A stretch of DNA of 5,568 nt, from contig VGAV01000184.1 in NCBI GenBank assembly GCA_016870695.1, positions 1 to 5,568 of the forward strand, given 5' to 3'. This document shows, piece after piece, positions 1 to 5,081 of the stretch. The stretch comes from Actinomycetota bacterium. Lineage in GTDB: Bacteria > Actinomycetota > Actinomycetes > Actinomycetales > Microbacteriaceae. Position numbers and translations under genes: made by a program. The notes beneath the pieces are model-generated. The model was not told the origin of the DNA. It saw only the letters and a program-made list of their open reading frames with translations, and ran no database searches. The number at the start of each line of letters is the position of its first letter. The first letter of the stretch is position 1.

Positions 1-867
1 TCAACGCCGGCGGCGGCCCGCCGTGGTCGCGGTGACTTGCTCGCCGTTGATCCACACCGGGCCGGTGTGCCCCGTGTCGATCCCGCCCGCGATGTCCTCC
101 GCCGTCCGGAGCTTGGCGACCTTGTGGATGAGCGCACCGAAGCCGATCTTCGCGACGATGTCGGCGACGCTCAGCAGGACCTGCGCCGTCGTGTAGGTGC
201 CGGCGGTGACCGTGAAACCCTGGAAGGCGAACACGATCGGGTAGGCGAACCAGACGACCACCAGCAGCCCGACGGCGAGGGTGAACACCGGCAGGGCGGA
301 CGAACCCGCCAGGTCGCGGCGGGCGTGCATGAGCAGGAAGACGAACATGACGTACAGGCCGACCATGCACAGTCCGCTGATCGCGCCCCACACCCAGAGC
401 GCGGTGACGTTCGTCCCGTCGTCCACGGCGATGCCGCCGATGAACCCGGTCACGATCATTCCGATGGCCAGGGCGATCCCGAGCGTGCGGTAGCGAGCCG
501 CGCGATTGCCGACGACGGACGAGACGGCGACGAGCTCGACCACGAGGAGCGGCACGGTCACCGTCCAGTCGAAGTACCGCGGCGCCCAGCTGAGGACGGC
601 GTCCGATGTCGCCGCCCAGCCCTGCGCGGTCTGCTCGTACCCGCTGTCGAACTTCAGAACGAGCACGATGTACGACAGGAACGCGACGATCGCGACGCAC
701 ATGCCGGCGATGACGGCAGGTCGGTAGCGGACGGAGACCTCGTGCAAGGTCGTGAGCTGCCGCACGGCGAACGCGGCGAGCGCGAGCCCGGCCACGGCGA
801 GGGCGTAGAAGACGAGAGAGTGTTGTCCGTCCGAGAGGGTGACCTGCCACAGGGCGTTGTCGTTCAT
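1..867 (-). CDS. Proton-pumping microbial rhodopsin (DTE motif)
   Basis: Seven-helix retinal protein of the inner membrane, 288 aa, predicted to export protons in light. Seen directly: helix C carries R97-Y-x-D100-W101, T104, P106 and E111, matching bacteriorhodopsin R82, D85, W86, T89, P91 and D96. This gives a DTE triad (acceptor Asp, Thr, donor Glu) as in proteorhodopsin-type outward pumps. Helix F has W206-x-x-Y209-P210. Helix G has D236 and K240 (in ADIVAKIGFG), the counter-ion and the Schiff-base lysine. L108 sits at the bacteriorhodopsin L93 tuning site, the residue typical of green-absorbing forms. Two differences stand out: G161 where bacteriorhodopsin has W138, and S65 where proteorhodopsin has His75. 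The C-terminal tail is hydrophilic and ends in four Arg. Start: ATG at 867-865, with GAGGAA 10 nt upstream (878-883). The stop lies at the window edge, so downstream partners are not visible. Rhodopsin identity is very secure; pumping is inferred from motif. Confidence 0.97.
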   Translation of the reverse strand: MNDNALWQVTLSDGQHSLVFYALAVAGLALAAFAVRQLTTLHEVSVRYRPAVIAGMCVAIVAFLSYIVLVLKFDSGYEQTAQGWAATSDAVLSWAPRYFDWTVTVPLLVVELVAVSSVVGNRAARYRTLGIALAIGMIVTGFIGGIAVDDGTNVTALWVWGAISGLCMVGLYVMFVFLLMHARRDLAGSSALPVFTLAVGLLVVVWFAYPIVFAFQGFTVTAGTYTTAQVLLSVADIVAKIGFGALIHKVAKLRTAEDIAGGIDTGHTGPVWINGEQVTATTAGRRRR

Positions 868-1068
868 GATTCCCCGATTCCTCGGGCCGCCGACGGCGAC
901 CGCTCCCTCGGTTATACGTCCGGCGTGCGCATGCTTCAGCCGGACCGGGACTCCTCACCGGGGGGAGTACTCTTCGCACCGCCGTCCCGCCCCGTGGGGG
1001 CACTAGCGTGGAGTGTGACAGCACGCAGACGGGCTCGACCGTCCGGTCGGCTCGAAGGAGGGGCGACG
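868..1068. promoter_or_regulatory. Divergent promoter region, rhodopsin / lipoprotein operon
   Basis: This 201-base gap separates two divergently transcribed units and must hold promoters for both. No small gene is evident. On the minus strand TATAAC (911-916) is a plausible -10 for the rhodopsin, with a poor -35-like TGAAGC (933-938) 16 nt further upstream. On the plus strand TAGCGT (1004-1009) fits the actinobacterial TANNNT -10 pattern for the lipoprotein gene, but no convincing -35 lies at the usual distance. Short dyads are present (ACTCC/GGAGT at 950-954 and 964-968; GCCCC/GGGGC at 989-993 and 997-1001) and could be operators or chance in GC-rich DNA. The promoter hexamers are suggestions only. 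Confidence 0.45.
1055..1061 (+). promoter_or_regulatory. Strong Shine-Dalgarno of the lipoprotein gene
   Basis: AAGGAGG lies 7 nt before the ATG at 1069-1071. It fixes the lipoprotein start within a much longer open frame and makes this the best ribosome-binding site in the window. The next gene (GTG at 1532) has only a weak site, so it probably depends on translation coming through from here. Confidence 0.85.
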
Positions 1069-1530
1069 ATGAACACGCGACACATCGCGCTTCCCGCCGT
1101 GACCGCGATGGCCGCCCTCGTGCTGAGCGGATGCAGCGGCGAGGTGTACGAGTCGGCCCCGACCGACACCGTCTACTGCGTCGACGCCGACAACACCATC
1201 GTCGACGAGGCCCAGTGCGACGACATCGACCCCACCGCCTCTCCGAGCCCGAACGGCGGGGGCGGGGGCGGGAGCGGCCTCCTCGCCTGGTTCCTCATCG
1301 GGCGATACGCCGGTGGATTGCAGCCGGGCACGACCCTGGACCCGTCGCTGTCGACGTCGCGGGTCGCAGCCGGGGATGCCTCCGCCCGACGCGCGGCGGG
1401 GCTGGCGGAGACGGGCCGCGTCTCGAACGGCATCTCGGCGTCGACGGGAAAGCCCGCGGGCATCGGGCGCGGAGCGGGCTCGGACGGCAAGCCGGGCGGC
1501 TTCGGCAACGGCAACGGCACGGGCGGCTGA
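1069..1530 (+). CDS. Small Gly-rich lipoprotein, YgiB/DUF1190-like
   Basis: Predicted 153-aa lipoprotein. Residues 1-22 form a lipoprotein signal: a short basic start (R4, H5), a hydrophobic stretch AVTAMAALVL, and the lipobox LSGC with the lipidated Cys at position 22. The mature part has a Cys pair in YCVDADNTIVDEAQC (C37, C50), a Ser/Pro/Gly linker with six consecutive Gly (63-68), a short hydrophobic patch LLAWFLIGRYAGG (71-83), and a low-complexity Gly/Asn tail ending NGNGTGG. This order (lipobox, Cys-containing head, hydrophobic GR-x-x-GG patch, GGFG motif, Gly-rich end) resembles E. coli YgiB, which is encoded directly before ygiC. Here too a YgiC-family gene follows after one base. 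I infer a distant functional counterpart of YgiB; a database search would be needed to show homology. The molecular function of the family is unknown. The lipoprotein call is firm, the YgiB link moderate. Confidence 0.9.
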   Translation: MNTRHIALPAVTAMAALVLSGCSGEVYESAPTDTVYCVDADNTIVDEAQCDDIDPTASPSPNGGGGGGSGLLAWFLIGRYAGGLQPGTTLDPSLSTSRVAAGDASARRAAGLAETGRVSNGISASTGKPAGIGRGAGSDGKPGGFGNGNGTGG

Positions 1531-1531
1531 G

Positions 1532-2848
1532 GTGCAGCGACGACTGATCGCCCCTCGTCCCGACTACCTGCAGCGCGTTCAGAGGGCCGGTCTCGTCTAC
1601 ACCCACGACGACCCCCGCAGCGACCACCCGGAGCTGTACCGATACTGGCGCGACGACGCCTACTACGAGTTCCGGCAGGCGGACGTCGAGGAGCTGCAGC
1701 GCGCCGCCTCGGCCGTGTTCGGCATGCTCGAGCAGGCGGGGGACTGGCTGCTGTCTCCCGCCGGCTCCTGGTACCTCCGGCGGTTCGAGATCCCGCCGCG
1801 GGCGATGCGCGCCGTCGTCGACAGCTGGAACGAGGAACCCGCCTGGGGGTCGGTCTACGGACGCTTCGACTTCCGCTTCGGGGGAGTGGACCACCCCGAC
1901 GCGGCGATGCGCACCCCCCGGCTCTACGAGTTCAACGCCGACACCCCCACGTCGCTGGTGGAGTCCCTCGTGCAGTGGGACTGGTTCGAGGACAACCGCG
2001 ACCGTTTCGTGCGGGAGGCCCCGGATGCCACCCAGTGGACGAACATGTACGAGGACCTGATCGCCGCGTGGCGGCGCAACCTCGCCCTCATCTCGGCGAA
2101 GCTCGGCTTCGAGCCCGTCGTCTACTTCGCCTGCAGCAACGCGGACCCGTCGCACGAGGACGAGATGAACACCCTGGTCCTCCGCGACACCTGCGAGCAG
2201 GCGGGCTTCGCGACCGAGACGATCTTCATCGAGAACCTGTGGTTGGGCGGAGACGACCGGTTCTACGCGGGGCAGGGCGGGGCCCACATCGACGTCCTGT
2301 TCAAGCTGTACCCGTGGGAGCATCTCGCCCGCGAGGCCAACGCCGACGCGATCTTCCTCGACATCGAGTCGATCGGATACGGCGGCCGCCCGTAGGCCGG
2401 GGGCACGGTCTGGATCGAGCCGCCCTACAAGATGCTCTGGAGCACGAAGGCGATCCTCCCCGTCCTGTGGCACCTGTTCGGCCGCACCGAGGACGGGCGG
2501 CGGTACCTCCTGCCCGCGTGGTTCGACGGCGACGAGCCGTTCGGCGTCCGCCGCACCGGCTTCGTCCGCAAGCCGATCCTCGCGCGTGAGGGGGCGGACA
2601 TCGTCCTGACCCGTCCGAGCGGGACGACGGTCCGCGGCGAGGTGCAGGGGTACGGCGCAGAGGGCTTCGTCGTCCAGGAGCTCGCGGAACCGCCCGTCTT
2701 CCACCGCCGTGAGGAGGGTGTCGACGTGAGCACGGTCGTCGGGGTCTGGATGATCGACGGCGAGCCCTCGGGTCTCTGTGTCCGGGAGAGCCGCGGACCG
2801 ATCACGGACAACTTCGCGAACTTCCTCCCGCACGTCGTCGCCGGCTGA
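1532..2848 (+). pseudogene. Glutathionylspermidine synthase-like ATP-grasp protein (YgiC/YjfC family), interrupted by in-frame TAG
   Basis: The reading frame spans 438 codons from GTG 1532 to TGA 2846-2848, with an amber TAG at codon 288 (2393-2395). It aligns by eye with E. coli YgiC (about 386 aa) along its whole length. The N-terminus QRRLIAPRPDYLQRVQ fits the YgiC start, which supports the GTG. Family signatures before the stop are NADTPTS (135-141) and FKLYPWE (257-263). After it come WIEPPYK (294-300), STKAILPVLW (304-313), VRKPILAREGAD (345-356), VVQEL (380-384), and a C-terminal GVWMIDG...VRES...FLPH. The frame is identical on both sides, so one substitution (for example CAG to TAG) explains it. 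The N-terminal product (287 aa) would lack the ATP-binding C-terminal half. The next ATG (2432, codon 301) has no visible ribosome site. Known family members are carboxylate-amine ligase-like, and the cellular substrate of YgiC is not established. The gene could be a true pseudogene, a sequence error, or read through. Family assignment is secure. Confidence 0.9.
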
Positions 2849-2881
2849 CCGGCGCACCTCCCCGGCGGCTCACCGGAGGAC

Positions 2882-2905
2882 GGGATGCCACCGCGGTGGC
2901 ATCCC
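2882..2905. terminator. Perfect 24-base palindrome between convergent genes, likely bidirectional terminator
   Basis: The arms GGGATGCCACC and GGTGGCATCCC flank a central GC, and the whole 24-base stretch is its own reverse complement. It lies between the ends of the ATP-grasp gene (2848) and mesD (2913), where a bidirectional terminator is expected. Neither side has a real T-tract, which is common for actinobacterial terminators. Each arm also contains the recurrent GGATGCC motif, so a protein-binding role is possible. Confidence 0.65.
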
Positions 2906-2912
2906 TCATCCG

Positions 2913-3971
2913 TCAGACCCCCGCCGCTCCCACGGGCACCGCGGTGAGGAGCTCGTCGCGGACGAGGGCCGCGCCCGCCGCGAGGGCGCTCATCTTCTCC
3001 AGCGCGACCCGCCGGGGGAGAGGGGCCATGCCGCAGTTCGAGCTGGCGATGAGCTTGTCCGGATCGACGAACTCGAGGGCGCGGCGCAGCGTGCCCGCCA
3101 CCTCCTCCGGCGTCTCCACGCGTTCGCCGGCGACGTCGACCGCCCCGATCATGACCTTCTTGCCGCGGAGGAGCTCCACGAGGTCGATCGGCACGTGCGA
3201 CCCGTGGCTCTCGAGCGAGACGCCGTCGATACGCGAGCGCTGCAGCAGCGGGAAGGACTCCTCGTACTGCCGCCACTCGTCGCCGAGGGTCGCCTTCCAG
3301 TCGTTGTTCGCCTTGATGCCGTAGCCGTAGCAGATGTGCACGATGGTCTCGGCCCGGAGGCCCTCGGCCGCGCGCTCGAGCGCGGCGACGCCCCAGTCCT
3401 TCATCTCGTCGAAGAACACGTTGAAGGCCGGCTCGTCGAACTGTATGACGTCCACCCCGGCCGCCTCGAGCTCGCGCGCCTCCTGGTTGAGGATCGTCGC
3501 GAACTCCCAGGCCAGCTTCTCGCGACTGCCGTAGTGGTGGTCGGAGAGGGTGTCGATCATCGTCATGGGTCCGGGGAGCGCCCATTTGATCGGCCGATCC
3601 GTCTGCGCGCGGAGGAAGGCGGCATCCTGGACGAAGACCGGCTGACGACGGCTGACCTCTCCGACGACGGTCGGCACGCTCGCGTCGTACCGGTCGCGGA
3701 TGCGCACCGTCTCGCGGTTCTCGAAGTCGACGCCGTCGAGATGCTCGATGAACGTGGTCACGAAGTGCTGGCGGGTCTGCTCGCCGTCGCTAACGATGTC
3801 GATGCCGCGCCGCTCCTGCTCGTGGACGGCGGCGCGCAGCGCGTCGTGCGTACCCTCGACGAGGACGTCGCCCTCGAGCTCCCACGGCGCCCAGAGGATC
3901 TCGGGCCGGGCCAGCCAGGCCGGCTTGGGGAGACTGCCGACCAGGGCGGTGGGCAGGATCGCCGCGGTCAT
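2913..3971 (-). CDS. mesD: Core methionine synthase MesD (MetE-like, folate-domain-less)
   Basis: 352-aa cytoplasmic enzyme corresponding to the C-terminal catalytic domain of cobalamin-independent methionine synthase (MetE is about 750 aa). It is predicted to methylate homocysteine to methionine. Seen: the N-terminus TALVGSLPKP typical of the fold; D62-G-E in IVSDGEQ; GPMTM (134-138); the catalytic-site FDEPAF (178-183) with D179; and the MetE-type zinc ligands H212 and C214 (in VHICYG), E254 (in SLESHG) and C313 (in SNCGM). The N-terminal folate-binding half is missing. Known for the family: MesD of aerobic bacteria needs neither methyl-folate nor cobalamin, but requires the DUF1852 protein MesX and oxygen. 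Here the DUF1852 gene is directly upstream, and its stop overlaps this ATG by four bases (ATGA, 3968-3971), which implies translational coupling. That pairing is why I choose MesD over MesA-C or a generic MetE-like paralogue. The methyl donor is not known. Confidence 0.95.
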   Translation of the reverse strand: MTAAILPTALVGSLPKPAWLARPEILWAPWELEGDVLVEGTHDALRAAVHEQERRGIDIVSDGEQTRQHFVTTFIEHLDGVDFENRETVRIRDRYDASVPTVVGEVSRRQPVFVQDAAFLRAQTDRPIKWALPGPMTMIDTLSDHHYGSREKLAWEFATILNQEARELEAAGVDVIQFDEPAFNVFFDEMKDWGVAALERAAEGLRAETIVHICYGYGIKANNDWKATLGDEWRQYEESFPLLQRSRIDGVSLESHGSHVPIDLVELLRGKKVMIGAVDVAGERVETPEEVAGTLRRALEFVDPDKLIASSNCGMAPLPRRVALEKMSALAAGAALVRDELLTAVPVGAAGV

Positions 3972-4960
3972 CGGAGCACCGCTCCGAAGTCCGCCGACCA
4001 CTCCTCGAGCGCGCGGCGGTGCGGGGTGACGAAGTGCTCCTCGGCGAAGCGGCCCTGGGTCACCGCGAGACGGCTCCGCTCCTCGCGGTCGTACTCGATG
4101 CCGGTGCGGACGAAGTCCGCGGCATCCAGGCTCGGACGGTAGACCTCGCCGGCCGGGGCGATGGCGTTGTAGATCTCCGGACGGTAGATCTTCTGGAACG
4201 TCTCCATCGTGGCGACGGTGCCGATCAGCTGCAGGTCGGTGAGCTCGTCCAGCGCGTCGCCGCGGTGGTAGAACGCCAGCGGTGCGACGCTGCCGTGCGG
4301 CATGAAGTAGCGCGCCCGGAGGCCCATCTTGGCGAAGTAGTCGTCGGTGAGGGACGTCGCGTCCTGGGCGTACTCGTGGCCGAGGACGGGGTGCACGCCC
4401 CCCGTGCGACGGTAGGTGCGGCTCGTGGAGACGCTGATGCAGATGACCGGCGACTCGGGGAACCGCTCCCGGTACGCCGCCGAGTCCACGAAGTGCTGGA
4501 AGAGCTTGCCGTGCACGTCGCCGAAGTCCTCCGGCACGGTGAACGTCGCCGCGTCGGCGTTTGCCGCGGGGAGGACGACGCTGAAGTCGTAGTCGCGGAG
4601 GTACGACGAGAAGTTGTTGCCGACCACCCCGTGGTGACGGATGCCGGTGACCGTGTCCACGATGTGCACGTCGAGCACCTCGATGACGGGGATGTGCTCG
4701 TCGTCGGCGCTGTCGGCGAAGCGCAGCTCCACCGAGACGATGTCGAGCTCGAGGCGGTAGCGGTCCCGCTCGGCGTCGTCCTGCACGGCCAGGTCGTGGA
4801 ACCGCCGGTGCATCATCCCCAGAGCGCTCCGCAGGTTGCGCTGTCGTCCGTCGCCGCGCGCGAGGTTGGCGAAGTTCGTCGTGACGCGGGAGTTGTCGGC
4901 GGGGGCGTAGTCCTCGTCGAAACGGGTGGTGCGGATGCTGAACGTGATGTCGTTCGCCAT
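3968..4960 (-). CDS. mesX: MesX, DUF1852 protein required for MesD
   Basis: 330-aa soluble protein of the DUF1852 family, first gene of the mesX-mesD operon. Recognisable family stretches are the N-terminus FSIRTTRFDEDYAPADNSRVTTNFANLARG (residues 7-36), HHGVVGNNFSSYLRDYDF (109-126), GGVHPVLGHEY (187-197) and RYFMPHGSVAPLAFYHRGD (217-235). The last two carry several His and acidic residues (H190, H195, E196, H222, H232) that could bind a metal; this is inference. No signal peptide or membrane helix is visible. Known: genetic work on the MesD family showed that activity needs DUF1852 plus oxygen, so an oxygen-dependent role in supplying the methyl group is suspected, and the chemistry is unsolved. 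Start ATG at 4960-4958 gives the expected N-terminus but has no clear Shine-Dalgarno. A divergent LysR gene begins 119 bases away. The identification is strong from both sequence and its pairing with mesD. Confidence 0.94.
   Translation of the reverse strand: MANDITFSIRTTRFDEDYAPADNSRVTTNFANLARGDGRQRNLRSALGMMHRRFHDLAVQDDAERDRYRLELDIVSVELRFADSADDEHIPVIEVLDVHIVDTVTGIRHHGVVGNNFSSYLRDYDFSVVLPAANADAATFTVPEDFGDVHGKLFQHFVDSAAYRERFPESPVICISVSTSRTYRRTGGVHPVLGHEYAQDATSLTDDYFAKMGLRARYFMPHGSVAPLAFYHRGDALDELTDLQLIGTVATMETFQKIYRPEIYNAIAPAGEVYRPSLDAADFVRTGIEYDREERSRLAVTQGRFAEEHFVTPHRRALEEWSADFGAVLR
3972..3986 (-). promoter_or_regulatory. Hairpin over the mesD ribosome-binding site
   Basis: Read on the minus strand, CGGAGC-GGT-GCTCCG forms a 6-bp, all-G/C-rich stem with a 3-nt loop, ending right at the mesD ATG within the last codons of mesX. 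The only SD-like sequence (GGAG) is inside the stem. Ribosomes finishing mesX would open it, so the structure fits enforced coupling of MesD synthesis to MesX. The base pairing is seen; the function is inferred. Confidence 0.45.
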
Positions 4961-5079
4961 GGGATGCCATTCGCTGGAGGTTCCGCGTCGGTCACGCGGC
5001 GGTCGGTGACTTCATGGTGCTCCCGGGGCACGGTCATCGGGTAATCCGATCGTTCTATGACGTCATATAGGATCGATCT
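4961..5079. promoter_or_regulatory. Divergent control region, mesX operon / lysR
   Basis: This 119-base gap holds the promoters of both directions. The lysR-proximal part is unusually AT-rich for the window and dense in symmetry: TATGACGTCATA (5056-5067) is a perfect 12-base palindrome, and GATCG(T/A)TCTATG occurs twice as a direct repeat (5048-5059 and 5071-5082, starts 23 nt apart, 11 of 12 identical). The mesX-proximal part contains a 6-bp hairpin CCGCGT/ACGCGG (4983-4999) and a possible 7-codon minus-strand leader ORF (4992-5015). No known methionine or SAM riboswitch pattern is apparent. Exact promoter hexamers for mesX could not be fixed. Confidence 0.6.
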
Positions 5080-5081
5080 AT
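5067..5081. promoter_or_regulatory. Candidate LysR box (ATAG-N7-CTAT) overlapping the lysR start
   Basis: ATAG (5067-5070) and CTAT (5078-5081) are inverted repeats 7 nt apart, giving the classic T-N11-A spacing (T5068, A5080). LysR-type regulators commonly bind such dyads between themselves and a divergent target and often repress their own gene. This site covers the lysR ATG (5080-5082) and the AGGA (5069-5072) in front of it, so binding would block lysR expression. The symmetry is seen; binding is inferred. Confidence 0.45.

Noticed and set aside
1..867. Chloride- or sodium-pumping or sensory rhodopsin
   Set aside because: The triad D100-T104-E111 matches outward proton pumps. Chloride pumps (TSA/NTQ) and sodium pumps (NDQ) differ at these positions, and no transducer gene is visible on the upstream side.
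37..1530. 497-codon plus-strand frame as one gene
   Set aside because: The part before 1069 is antisense to the rhodopsin. The true start is ATG 1069, with AAGGAGG in front and a lipoprotein signal after it.
2432..2848. C-terminal ATP-grasp fragment as an independent gene from ATG 2432
   Set aside because: There is no ribosome-binding site in front, the first conserved residues of the block (WIEPPYK) lie upstream of this ATG, and it is in frame with the N-terminal part. It reads as one interrupted gene.
1295..2857. Long minus-strand open frame (520 codons) opposite the ATP-grasp gene
   Set aside because: The product is rich in Arg, Pro, Asp and Val with no recognisable domain, as expected for the antisense of a GC-rich gene. 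The plus strand has clear family motifs throughout.
2778..4142. Long plus-strand open frame opposite mesD
   Set aside because: Antisense shadow: low-complexity, Arg/Val/Asp/Glu-rich translation, no start context, and it runs across real minus-strand genes.
2913..4970. 685-codon minus-strand frame apparently fusing the mesX region to mesD
   Set aside because: Its first half is the wrong frame of mesX and reads as Arg/His/Pro-rich noise. Real MesX and MesD are separate proteins in different frames joined by ATGA at 3968-3971.
4961..5079. SAM or cobalamin riboswitch upstream of mesX
   Set aside because: Only 119 bases are available, part of them promoter. No cobalamin-box-like or SAM-type multi-stem layout was visible; just one short hairpin.
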